A stretch of DNA of 64,000 nt from Geodermatophilus amargosae (GTDB lineage Bacteria; Actinomycetota; Actinomycetes; Mycobacteriales; Geodermatophilaceae): positions 453,353-517,352 of the forward strand of contig NZ_FPBA01000002.1 of NCBI RefSeq assembly GCF_900116515.1, written 5' to 3'. The notes under the pieces are model-generated. The model made no database searches, was not told the DNA's origin, and was given only the letters and a program-made list of their open reading frames with translations. A program made the position numbers and the translations under genes. Below, one piece after another: positions 50,408 to 58,699 of the stretch. How positions within the stretch are numbered: position 1 is the stretch's first letter; each line of letters opens with the position of its first letter.

Positions 50408-52062
50408 GCACACCCGCCGGGCTCCCCGGAGCAGCCGTGCGCAGCGGCCCCCGCCTCCCGCGGGTGCCGCTGCGGATCACGCTCGTCGCGGTGCTGCTGG
50501 TCCTCGTGGCGATGGCTCTCGTCGCCACCGGGGTGACGGCGACCTCCCTGCTCAAGCGCTACCTGGTCGTCCAGCTCGACCAGCAGCTCGAGCGCACCGT
50601 GCGCGACATGCGGGCCGTCGAGGGCGTCCTGGCCGGCTGCTATCGCGGTGGGGACCTGCGGTTCGTGGACCCCGACAGCGATACCTACCTGGCCTGCGTC
50701 GTGCCCGGTGACGAGGACCCGGTCGTGGTCTCCGGCCCGCTCCGTACCGATGAGCTGCCCGACCTCGACGCCGAGGAGGTGGCCGAGATCGCCGTCCTCG
50801 CCACGAGTGCCGGCGGTCCGCGTGGCGAGGGCGGCGGCCCCGACGGCCCCAGGGCGGAGACCGTGACCTCCGGCGACGGCGACACGTACTGGCGGGTCGC
50901 GGCCGTACGGCTGCCCGACGGGACGACCGTCGTCGTCGGCGGGGACCTCGACCGCGACGACAGGGTGATCGCCCAGCTGGGGCGCATCGAGATCGTCGTC
51001 GGACTCGTCGTGCTGGTCGCGCTGGGCGTGACCGGGTACTGGCTGGTGGGCAGCAGCCTGCGCCCGCTGGCAGAGGTGGAGCGCACCGCCCAGGCGATCG
51101 CCGCCGGTGACCTGTCCCAGCGCGTGCCCGACGGTGACGACCGCACGGAGGTCGGCCGGCTGTCCCGGGCCCTCAACGGGATGCTCTCCCGGATCGAGAG
51201 CGCATTCCGGTCCCAGCAGGCCTCCGAGGAACAGGCCCGGGCGTCGGAGGAGCGGATGCGCCGGTTCGTCGCCGACGCCAGCCACGAGCTGCGCACCCCG
51301 CTGACCTCGATCCGCGGGTTCGCCGAGCTGTACCGCCAGGGCGCGGTCACCAACCCCGAGGGGGTCGCCCGCCTCATGCAGCGCATCGAGAGCGAGGGCG
51401 GCCGGATGGGCGTGCTGGTCGAGGACCTGCTGCAGCTCGCCCGGCTCGACCAGCAGCGGCCGCTGGACATCGCCCCCGTCGATCTCGCCGAGGTCGCCAG
51501 TGACGCCGTCCACGACGCTCGCGTCCTGCAGCCCGACCGGCCGGTCAGCCTGCACCTGGACGACTCGCTCACCGAGGTGCCGGTGGTCCTCGGCGACGAG
51601 GCCCGGCTGCGCCAGGTCGTGGGCAACCTGGTGACCAACGCGCTGGTGCACACCGCCGATACGGCCCGGGTCACCGTCTCGATCGGCGAGGACACCAGCG
51701 ACGGCGGCGACCGGGTGGTGCTGCGGGTGGCCGACGAGGGCCCCGGCCTGGCGCCCGGGGACGCCGCCCGGGTCTTCGAGCGCTTCTACCGTGCCGACGC
51801 CTCGCGCAGCCGGGGGGCCGGGGGGACGGGGCTCGGGCTGTCGATCGTGGCCTCGCTCGTGGCGGCGCACGGGGGCGACGTGCACCTCGACACCGCGCCC
51901 GGACGAGGCGCGACCTTCACCGTGCGGCTGCCGCGCTCCGGTCCCGAGCTGCCCGACGGGGTCCCGGGCAGTTCCCCGGCGAGCGGGGCGTGGGGACTGC
52001 CCGGCGGTGCCCCCGGCCGGCCCGCCGACCCCGCGGGGCTACCGTCCGCGGGTGAGCACTGA
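50404..52062 (+). CDS. Sensor histidine kinase of the OmpR pair
   Basis: 552 residues. TM1 (about 22-50), an extracytoplasmic sensor of about 145 residues with two cysteines (GCYRGG, LACVV), TM2 (195-216), HAMP, HisKA with H294 (ASHELRTPL), and HATPase_c (DEGPGL, GGTGLGLSIV). Long Pro/Gly C-tail. The signal is unknown; the Cys pair could form a disulfide. Its 3' end overlaps the next gene by 11 bases. Confidence 0.93.
   Translation: MSTPAGLPGAAVRSGPRLPRVPLRITLVAVLLVLVAMALVATGVTATSLLKRYLVVQLDQQLERTVRDMRAVEGVLAGCYRGGDLRFVDPDSDTYLACVVPGDEDPVVVSGPLRTDELPDLDAEEVAEIAVLATSAGGPRGEGGGPDGPRAETVTSGDGDTYWRVAAVRLPDGTTVVVGGDLDRDDRVIAQLGRIEIVVGLVVLVALGVTGYWLVGSSLRPLAEVERTAQAIAAGDLSQRVPDGDDRTEVGRLSRALNGMLSRIESAFRSQQASEEQARASEERMRRFVADASHELRTPLTSIRGFAELYRQGAVTNPEGVARLMQRIESEGGRMGVLVEDLLQLARLDQQRPLDIAPVDLAEVASDAVHDARVLQPDRPVSLHLDDSLTEVPVVLGDEARLRQVVGNLVTNALVHTADTARVTVSIGEDTSDGGDRVVLRVADEGPGLAPGDAARVFERFYRADASRSRGAGGTGLGLSIVASLVAAHGGDVHLDTAPGRGATFTVRLPRSGPELPDGVPGSSPASGAWGLPGGAPGRPADPAGLPSAGEH
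52040..52045 (+). promoter_or_regulatory. -10 element (TACCGT) of the thioesterase-cysQ pair
   Basis: TACCGT six bases before GTG 52052, inside the kinase's 3' end. Confidence 0.4.
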
Positions 52063-52765
52063 CAGCGGAGGAGCCCCGTACGACGCCGTCCTGATGGACG
52101 CCGTCGCCGACCTCGGCGGGGCCCTGCGCGGCCTGGTCGACGCCTCGGTGCGCACGTCGGTCCCGGCCGCCGAGCTGTCCGCGGTCGCCGCGGTCGTGCG
52201 GGAGGTGACCGGCCGGCTGGGCGCCGAGGTCCGCCCGCCCGGCCGGCTGTCCGTGCTCGACGACCCGGTGCAGTTCCGCCGCGTCTACAACCCGGTGACC
52301 GGGCTGGGCAGCGCGGTCGCCCCGCCGCTGCGGCTGCGCGAGGAGCCCGGTGGCGTCGTGGGCGAGGCTGTCTTCGGCCTGGCCTACGAGGGGCCACCCG
52401 GCTACCTGCACGGCGGGATGAGCGGACTGGTGATGGACCAGGTGCTGGGCGCGGCGACGATCCGCGCGGGCCTGTGGGGCATGACCGCCCGGCTGGAGCT
52501 GGACTACCGCCGCCCGGTGCCGCTGGACACCCCCGTCGTCTGCCGCGCCCGGGTGACCGAGGCCGGCGGCCGCAAGTCCGTCGTCACCGGCACGATCGCG
52601 CCGGCGGACGAGCCGGACCGTCCGCTGGTCGAGGCACGGGCGGTCTTCGTCCTGCCCCGGGAGGAGCTGCGCGCCGAGTACTTCGCGCAGGTCACCGACG
52701 CCTCGGGCCGGCACGCGCCGCCGTCGCGGCCCACGGACGCGACCGCCCCCGGGAGCGGGGAGTGA
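52052..52765 (+). CDS. PaaI/hotdog-fold thioesterase
   Basis: 237 residues. A helical N-part and a hotdog domain with LHGGMSGLVMDQVLG (about 130-145), the acyl-CoA thioesterase helix. Acyl specificity unknown. Downstream cysQ overlaps by four bases (GTGA). Confidence 0.85.
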   Translation: MSTDSGGAPYDAVLMDAVADLGGALRGLVDASVRTSVPAAELSAVAAVVREVTGRLGAEVRPPGRLSVLDDPVQFRRVYNPVTGLGSAVAPPLRLREEPGGVVGEAVFGLAYEGPPGYLHGGMSGLVMDQVLGAATIRAGLWGMTARLELDYRRPVPLDTPVVCRARVTEAGGRKSVVTGTIAPADEPDRPLVEARAVFVLPREELRAEYFAQVTDASGRHAPPSRPTDATAPGSGE

Positions 52766-53487
52766 GGGACGTCGAGGTCGCCGCCACCGCCGCGCGGGCG
52801 GCCGCGGACGTGCTCGTGCGGCTGCGCGCGGGCGGGCTGACCGGGCGGGCGCTCGGCGACGCCGGCGACGCCGCGGCCCAGGAGGCGATCACCGCCGTCC
52901 TCGCCGCCGAGCGTCCCGACGACGTCGTCTTCAGCGAGGAGGCGGCCGACGACCGCAGCCGGCTCGAGGCCGGGCGGGTGTGGATCGTCGACCCGCTCGA
53001 CGGCACCCGCGAGTACGGCGAGACGGACCGGTCCGACTTCGCCGTGCACGTGGCGCTGTGGGCCGGCGGGACGCTGACCGCCGCCGCCGTGGCGCTGCCC
53101 GCCGTCGGGGAGGTGCTCGTGACCGACCCGGCCCCGGCGCTGCCGCCGGCGGTCGTCCGGGCGCCCCGGATCGCGGTCAGCCGCACCCGCCCGCCCGCGC
53201 AGGCCGACGCAGCCGCCGGCGCGGTGGGCGGCGAGCTGGTGCCGCTGGGCTCCGCCGGGTTCAAGGTGACCGCGGTCGTGCGCGGCGAGGTGGACGCCTA
53301 CGTGCACGCCGGCGGGATGTACCAGTGGGACTCCGCCGCGCCCGTCGCCATCGCCCTGGCGGCGGGGCTGACGGCGCTGCGGCTGGACGGGTCACCGCTG
53401 CGCTACAACGAGTCCGACCCCTCGCTGCCGGACCTGCTGGTGTGCCGCCCGGAGCTGGCCGCCGGCCTCCTGGCCGCGGTCCGCTGA
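52762..53487 (+). CDS. cysQ: 3'(2'),5'-bisphosphate nucleotidase CysQ
   Basis: 241 residues, inositol-monophosphatase fold. Metal sites FSEEAADD, WIVDPLDGTREY and WDSAAPVAIA are intact. It removes PAP formed in sulfate assimilation; placement before cysDN supports CysQ over inositol phosphatase. Confidence 0.9.
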   Translation: MRDVEVAATAARAAADVLVRLRAGGLTGRALGDAGDAAAQEAITAVLAAERPDDVVFSEEAADDRSRLEAGRVWIVDPLDGTREYGETDRSDFAVHVALWAGGTLTAAAVALPAVGEVLVTDPAPALPPAVVRAPRIAVSRTRPPAQADAAAGAVGGELVPLGSAGFKVTAVVRGEVDAYVHAGGMYQWDSAAPVAIALAAGLTALRLDGSPLRYNESDPSLPDLLVCRPELAAGLLAAVR

Positions 53488-53562
53488 GGGGCGCGCCGGG
53501 CGGCCGAGGGCCGGGCGAGGGGCCGGGCCGGGCTCCTCAGCGGCGTGACGGACACTGGGAGG

Positions 53563-54471
53563 GTGACGACCCCCGACTACCGGCTCACCCAGTTGGAGAC
53601 GCTCGAGGCCGAGTCGATCCACGTCATCCGCGAGGTGGCCGCCGAGCTCGAGCGCCCGGTGCTGCTGTTCTCCGGCGGCAAGGACTCCATCGTCATGCTG
53701 GAGCTGGCACGCAAGGCGTTCGCGCCGGCGCGCATCCCGTTCCCGGTGATGCACGTGGACACCGGGCTGAACTTCCCCGACGTCCTGGAGTTCCGCGACA
53801 AGCGGGTCGCCGAGCTCGGCGTCGAGCTGGTCGTCGCCTCCGTGCCCGACGCGATGGCCCGCGGCCTGGTCAGGGAGGAGCCCAACGGCTCCCGCAACCG
53901 GATCCAGACGCCGGTCCTGCTCGAGGCGGTCGAGGAGCACGGCTTCACGGCGCTGTTCGGCGGTGCGCGCCGCGACGAGGACAAGGCCCGGGCCAAGGAG
54001 CGGGTGTTCTCCTTCCGCGACGAGTTCGGCCAGTGGGACCCGAAGAACCAGCGCCCGGAGCTCTGGGACATCTACAACGGCCGGATCCACCTGGGCGAGT
54101 CGATCCGCGTCTTCCCGCTGTCGAACTGGACCGAACTCGACATCTGGCAGTACATCGCGCGCGAGGGCATCGAGATCCCCGCGCTGTACCTGGCGCAGGA
54201 GCGGGAGGTCGTCGAGCGGCAGGGGATGCTCTACGCCGTCAACGAGTTCGTGCAGCCCCGCGAGGGCGAGCAGACGTCCCGGGAGACCGTCCGCTACCGG
54301 ACCGTCGGCGACGCCAACCTCACCGCCGCGGTGCGCTCGCAGGCGACGACGGTCGCCGACGTCATCGCCGAGATCGCGGTGACCCGGATGACCGAGCGCG
54401 GCGCCACCCGCGGCGACGACAAGGTCAGCGACGCCGCGATGGAGGACCGGAAGAAGGAGGGCTACTTCTGA
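53563..54471 (+). CDS. cysD: Sulfate adenylyltransferase subunit CysD
   Basis: 302 residues, as long as E. coli CysD. PP-loop LLFSGGKDS at about 37, GGARRDEDKARAKERVFSFR and a C-terminal RKKEGYF. Makes APS with CysN. GTG 53563 chosen (GACACT six bases upstream); the GTG at 53545 is possible. Confidence 0.95.
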   Translation: MTTPDYRLTQLETLEAESIHVIREVAAELERPVLLFSGGKDSIVMLELARKAFAPARIPFPVMHVDTGLNFPDVLEFRDKRVAELGVELVVASVPDAMARGLVREEPNGSRNRIQTPVLLEAVEEHGFTALFGGARRDEDKARAKERVFSFRDEFGQWDPKNQRPELWDIYNGRIHLGESIRVFPLSNWTELDIWQYIAREGIEIPALYLAQEREVVERQGMLYAVNEFVQPREGEQTSRETVRYRTVGDANLTAAVRSQATTVADVIAEIAVTRMTERGATRGDDKVSDAAMEDRKKEGYF

Positions 54472-54715
54472 GCGGGCCTCGCCGTTCCCCGCGGCGCGCT
54501 CGCGCGCTGCGCCGGCGGTGGTAGCGGAGCAGCACGACGACGGTCACGGCGAGCAGCAGGAACCCGGCCGGCCAGGCGACCGCCTCGGGCGCGGCGACGC
54601 CCAGCGCCTCCGCGACGACGTAGGCGACCGCGTAGCCGGCGACGACCACCAGCAGGAACGGCACGAAGATCACCAAGCCGCCCACGCCGCCCCCCTCCGC
54701 GGACCCTGGTGGCAC
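54425..54715 (-). CDS. Small membrane protein antisense to the end of cysD
   Basis: 96 residues with two membrane helices (LVIFVPFLLVVVAGYAVAYV and AWPAGFLLLAVTVVVLL) and an Arg/Ser/Pro tail. The last 47 bp overlap cysD on the other strand. A GTG inside (VGGLVIF), next to GGAGGGG, could be the true start. No function known. Confidence 0.5.
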   Translation of the reverse strand: MPPGSAEGGGVGGLVIFVPFLLVVVAGYAVAYVVAEALGVAAPEAVAWPAGFLLLAVTVVVLLRYHRRRSARARRGERRGPLRSSPPSSGPPSRRR

Positions 54716-54785
54716 CGCTCACACCAGCGTCCCCCGTTCCGGCCCCGGCCGCCGCGCCGGGAACCGGCTGGGGATGATGGAGGCC

Positions 54786-56099
54786 ATGTCCGAGCAGTCC
54801 GCCGTCGACGTCCACTCCCCCGCCGCCGCGCAGGCGGCCGAGCTGGCGACGGCCCGCAAGGACATCATCCGCATCGCCACGGCCGGGTCGGTCGACGACG
54901 GCAAGAGCACGCTGATCGGCCGGCTCCTCTATGACAGCAAGGCCGTCTACGAGGACCAGTACGCGGCGATCGAGCGGGCGAGCAAGGGCGACTACGTCGA
55001 CCTGGCGCTGCTCACCGACGGCCTGCGCGCCGAGCGCGAGCAGGGCATCACCATCGACGTCGCCTACCGGTACTTCAGCACCCCGCGGCGGACGTTCATC
55101 CTGGCCGACACCCCCGGGCACGTGCAGTACACGCGCAACATGGTCACCGGCGCCTCCACGGCCGACCTCGCGATCGTGCTGGTCGACGCCCGCAAGGGGA
55201 TGCTCGAGCAGAGCCGGCGGCACGCCTTTCTCGCCTCGCTGCTGCGGGTGCCGCACCTGGTGGTCGCGGTGAACAAGATGGACCTCGTCGACTGGTCGCA
55301 GGAGACCTTCGAGGCCATCAGCGACGAGTTCAGCGCCTTCGCCGCGCGGCTCGACGTCCCCGACCTGACCGTCGTCCCGATCTCGGCGCTGCACGGCGAC
55401 AACGTCGTCAGCCAGTCGGAGAAGGCCCCCTGGTACCAGGGCCCCTCGCTGCTGCACCACCTTGAGCACGTGCACGTGGCCAGCGACCGCAACCTCGTCG
55501 ACGTGCGCTTCCCCGTGCAGTACGTCGTGCGGCCGCAGTCCGACGCGTTCCACGACTACCGCGGGTACGCCGGGACCATGGCCAGCGGCGTGCTCCGCAC
55601 CGGCGACGAGGTGCAGGTCCTGCCCAGCGGCCTGACGACGACGGTCGCCGCCATCGACGGCCCGCGCGGCCCGGTCGAGGAGGCCTTCGCGCCGATGGCG
55701 GTGACGGTGCGCCTCGCCGACGACCTCGACGTCTCCCGCGGCGACCTGCTGTGCCGCCCGGGCAACGTGCCGCAGGCGACCCAGGACCTCGACGCCCTCG
55801 TCTGCTGGATGGCCGACGAGCCCTTACGGCCGCGCCAGCGGCTGGCGGTCAAGCACACGACCCGCACGGTGCGCGCGATGGTCAAGGAGCTGACCTACCG
55901 GCTCGACGTCAACACGCTGCACCGCGACCTGGAGGCCGGCGAGCTCGGCCTCAACGACATCGGGCGCGTGAAGCTGCGGACCACCCAGCCGCTGTTCGTC
56001 GACGACTACAACCGCAACCGGGTCACCGGCCGGTTCATCCTCGTCGACGAGGCCACCAACGCCACGGTCGGCGCCGGGATGCTGCCTCCCCACCGCTGA
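54786..56099 (+). CDS. cysN: Sulfate adenylyltransferase GTPase subunit CysN
   Basis: 437 residues from ATG 54786 (GATGAT seven bases upstream; ATG at 54774 also possible). GTPase motifs GSVDDGKST, DTPGH, NKMD. No CysC kinase domain is attached, unlike some actinobacterial fused CysNC, so APS kinase or reductase lies elsewhere. The small antisense membrane gene splits it from cysD. Confidence 0.94.
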   Translation: MSEQSAVDVHSPAAAQAAELATARKDIIRIATAGSVDDGKSTLIGRLLYDSKAVYEDQYAAIERASKGDYVDLALLTDGLRAEREQGITIDVAYRYFSTPRRTFILADTPGHVQYTRNMVTGASTADLAIVLVDARKGMLEQSRRHAFLASLLRVPHLVVAVNKMDLVDWSQETFEAISDEFSAFAARLDVPDLTVVPISALHGDNVVSQSEKAPWYQGPSLLHHLEHVHVASDRNLVDVRFPVQYVVRPQSDAFHDYRGYAGTMASGVLRTGDEVQVLPSGLTTTVAAIDGPRGPVEEAFAPMAVTVRLADDLDVSRGDLLCRPGNVPQATQDLDALVCWMADEPLRPRQRLAVKHTTRTVRAMVKELTYRLDVNTLHRDLEAGELGLNDIGRVKLRTTQPLFVDDYNRNRVTGRFILVDEATNATVGAGMLPPHR

Positions 56100-56111
56100 C
56101 GCGGCCGGCGC

Positions 56112-57473
56112 TCAGCCGAGGCGGACGGGGAGGGTCTCGAAGCCGCGGAGGGTCTGCAGGTCGCGGCGGACGGGGCGGCCGGCCACGCGCAGCCGCGGGA
56201 AGCGCTCGCTGAGCACGCGCAGTCCGACCACGCCCTCGAGCCGGGCGAGGCCCGCCCCGAGGCAGTAGTGGATGCCGCCGGAGAAGGCCAGGTGGTCCCG
56301 GGCGTTGGCGCGGGTGACGTCGAAGCGGGCCGGGTCGCCGAACACCCCCGGATCCCGGTTGGCCGCGCCCAGCAGCAGCGTCACCCGGGTGCCGGCCGGC
56401 AGCCGCGTCCCCGCGACCTCGGTCCCCCGGGTGATGGTGCGGCCGGTCAGCTGCACCGGGCTGTCGTGGCGCAGCACCTCCTCGACCGCGCCGTCCCAGC
56501 CCGCCGGGTCCGCACGCAGGGCGTCCCACTGGTCGCGGTGGGCGTCGAGCAGGACGACGGCGTTGCCCAGCAGGTTGACGGTGGTCTCGAAGCCGGCGCC
56601 GAGCAGCAGCATCACCGTGGCGTGCAGCTCGCGCTCGGTCAGCGCCTCGTCCTCGGGGAGCGTGACCAGCCGGCTGACCAGGTCCTCGCCGGGGTCCCGC
56701 CGCAGCCGGTCGAAGTGCCCGCGCAGGAAGGCGTGCATGGCCCGCAGCCCGCGCTCGGCGGCCAGGTACCGGCGCAGCGGCAGCCCGGGGTCGAGGGTGG
56801 CGGCCGCGGCGGCGCCCCAGCGCAGGAAGTCCTCGCGCCGCTCGACGGGGACGCCGAGCAGGTCGGCGATAACGAGCACCGGCAGCTGCGCGGCGTAGGC
56901 CTCGACCAGGTCGACGACGTCGCCGCGGCCGGTCAGCCGGTCGAGCAGGGCCTCGGCGGTGCGCTGCACCATCGGCTCGGAGGCCAGCGTGGCGCGCGGC
57001 GTGAAGGCCCGGCTGACCAGCCGGCGGAAGCGGGTGTGGCCGGGCGGGTCGGTGACCAGCATCGACGGCGGCTCGGCCACGCCGGTGGCGTCCAGCTCGT
57101 CGCCGAAGCGCAGCGCCCACCGGATCAGCGCGGGGGCCTGCGAGCGGTCCCACCCCACCCCGGCGGCGTCCGAGCGCAGCACCTCGGTGGCGACGGCGTG
57201 CGAGGTGGTCACCGGGCCGAGCGCGCTGCGGGACAGCGGCCCGCGGGCGCGCAGCCGCTCGTAGAGGTCGTAGGGGTCCTCGCGGGACGCCCGGTCGCGC
57301 AGCAGGAGGCCGACGGGGTCGCCGCGGCGGGCGGCACGGGCGAGGTAGACCGCCGGGAGCCCGTGGCGCACGGCGTAGCGGGTGGCCGTGCGCACCGGCC
57401 GCAGCACGGCGAGCGGCGCAGGTCCGGCCGGTGGACCGGCCGCCCGGGGCGGGCGGGGGGACGTCGTCGTCAT
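56112..57473 (-). CDS. Cytochrome P450
   Basis: 453 residues. I-helix LLLGAGFETT (Glu for the usual Asp), K-helix EEVLR, heme loop FSGGIHYCLGAGLARLEG with the cysteine ligand. N-terminal 20 residues Pro-rich, no membrane anchor, so soluble class I. No ferredoxin partner nearby. SD GGGAGG before ATG 57473. Substrate unknown. Confidence 0.94.
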   Translation of the reverse strand: MTTTSPRPPRAAGPPAGPAPLAVLRPVRTATRYAVRHGLPAVYLARAARRGDPVGLLLRDRASREDPYDLYERLRARGPLSRSALGPVTTSHAVATEVLRSDAAGVGWDRSQAPALIRWALRFGDELDATGVAEPPSMLVTDPPGHTRFRRLVSRAFTPRATLASEPMVQRTAEALLDRLTGRGDVVDLVEAYAAQLPVLVIADLLGVPVERREDFLRWGAAAAATLDPGLPLRRYLAAERGLRAMHAFLRGHFDRLRRDPGEDLVSRLVTLPEDEALTERELHATVMLLLGAGFETTVNLLGNAVVLLDAHRDQWDALRADPAGWDGAVEEVLRHDSPVQLTGRTITRGTEVAGTRLPAGTRVTLLLGAANRDPGVFGDPARFDVTRANARDHLAFSGGIHYCLGAGLARLEGVVGLRVLSERFPRLRVAGRPVRRDLQTLRGFETLPVRLG

Positions 57474-57512
57474 GGGCACCTCCCGCCCGGCCGGTGCCGG
57501 GCGGTGGAAGGA

Positions 57513-57561
57513 CCCCGGCCCCCTCACCCCTCGCACGCTCGGGGTGAGCCCCGGGCCGGGG
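57513..57561 (-). terminator. Hairpin after the small acidic gene
   Basis: Outer arms CCCCGGCCC / GGGCCGGGG and inner arms CTCACCCC / GGGGTGAG, between the small acidic gene and the P450 gene. Confidence 0.6.
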
Positions 57562-57576
57562 CCGATGGTCGCTCTG

Positions 57577-57750
57577 CTACGCGTCCGTGTCCGGGGGCGC
57601 GGGCGTCTGGCTGGCGTCGCCGTCCCAGTCCTTGCCGGCCTTGTACGCGTGACCCGAGGCGCTGTCGGTCTGGCCGGCGACGGTCTCGACCATCTCCTCG
57701 TCGGACAGGCCCTCGCCGGCTGCCTCGGTGTCGCTGGTGGGCTCGCTCAT
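57577..57750 (-). CDS. Small acidic hypothetical protein
   Basis: 57 residues, about a quarter Asp/Glu (LSDEEMVETVAGQTDSA), mostly disordered. It looks like the small stress-type proteins of this family. ATG 57750. Followed by a strong terminator. Confidence 0.6.
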   Translation of the reverse strand: MSEPTSDTEAAGEGLSDEEMVETVAGQTDSASGHAYKAGKDWDGDASQTPAPPDTDA

Positions 57751-57809
57751 CCTGTCTCCATCCGTCGAACGGCTTCGGTCTCCCCAGCCCTCCCCGGACG
57801 GCCCGGCGG

Positions 57810-58208
57810 TCAAACTCCGGAGCCCGGCCCGGGCGCGAGCACGAACCAGACCCGCTTGCCGCCGTCGACGTCCTCGACACCCCAGCGGTCGGCGATCGCG
57901 TCGACGATCTGCATCCCCCGGCCGCGCGGCTGGTCACCGCGCAGCTCCCCCACCACCGGGCGGATGGCCGAACCGTCGGACACGGCGATGCACAGCCAGC
58001 CGTCGGAGTACTCCAGCTCCAGCGCCAGCAACCCGTCCCCGCCGGCGTGGTCGACGACGTTGGCCACGACCTCGGTCACCAGGAGCGCGACGTCGCCGGT
58101 GTCCTGGGGAGCACGCCAGGCCCGCAGGACCTCACGCACGAGGTGGCGGGCCACCGGGACGCTGCGTGCCGACGCCGGCAGGTCCACCCGTGTGGTGAGT
58201 GTCGACAT
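57810..58208 (-). CDS. RsbW-like ATP-binding protein (HATPase_c_2)
   Basis: 132 residues. Histidine-kinase-like ATPase fold without a His domain: LLVTEVVANVVDHA (N box), VSDGSAIRPVV (G1), PRGRGMQIVDAIADRWG (G2). Such proteins are anti-sigma kinases or similar switches. GGGGAG before ATG 58208. Divergent from an HTH gene. Confidence 0.88.
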   Translation of the reverse strand: MSTLTTRVDLPASARSVPVARHLVREVLRAWRAPQDTGDVALLVTEVVANVVDHAGGDGLLALELEYSDGWLCIAVSDGSAIRPVVGELRGDQPRGRGMQIVDAIADRWGVEDVDGGKRVWFVLAPGPGSGV

Positions 58209-58684
58209 CGTCTCCCCTTGCAACCCGGCGACGACATGTCGGCGGTGTCCAACTGAGTCGTGTACGACCTTCGCAGGCCTGGCGCGCACCTCCCCCGGCA
58301 CAGCCCGGGGGTGATCCCGAGGACACCGCCGTCGCGGCGCTGGAGCAGCTCGTGCGCGAGATCGACCGGTGCGCGGGCGAGCTCGAGGACGCCCGGACGC
58401 GCGCCGAGCAGCTGCTCGCCCAGCGCCGCTCCGGGCAGACCTGGCTCGACATCGTCTCCGGCGAGTCACGCCCGCTCGTCGTCGAGCGCATCTCCACGGT
58501 GCTGTCCGCGCTGGCCGGCGCCGGGTCGTCGTGGCGCAGGGCGCAGGCCCGGGCCCTGCAGGCCGAGCAGGTCAGCATCAACCGGATCGCCGCGATGTTC
58601 GGCGTCACCCGCCAGCGGATCTCGGCGCTGCTCCGCGACCAGCCCAGGTCCCCGGACGGCGCGATCGAGGCCCCGTCCGCCTGA
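58199..58684 (+). CDS. Small HTH protein
   Basis: 161 residues from GTG 58199, which collides with the divergent gene's first codons; a GTG at 58352 gives 110 residues. Coiled part (EIDRCAGELEDARTRAEQL) and a C-terminal helix-turn-helix (SINRIAAMFGVTRQRISALL). The translated region before 58352 (DTAVAALEQL) looks coding, so the real start is unclear. Possibly a partner of the RsbW-like gene. Confidence 0.6.
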   Translation: MSTSSPLATRRRHVGGVQLSRVRPSQAWRAPPPAQPGGDPEDTAVAALEQLVREIDRCAGELEDARTRAEQLLAQRRSGQTWLDIVSGESRPLVVERISTVLSALAGAGSSWRRAQARALQAEQVSINRIAAMFGVTRQRISALLRDQPRSPDGAIEAPSA

Positions 58685-58699
58685 GCGGTCCGCAGCCGG

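Noticed and set aside
57730..58256. Second coding frame on the plus strand opposite the RsbW-like gene
   Set aside because: Shadow with Arg/Ala/Pro-rich sequence; the minus-strand ATPase motifs are decisive.
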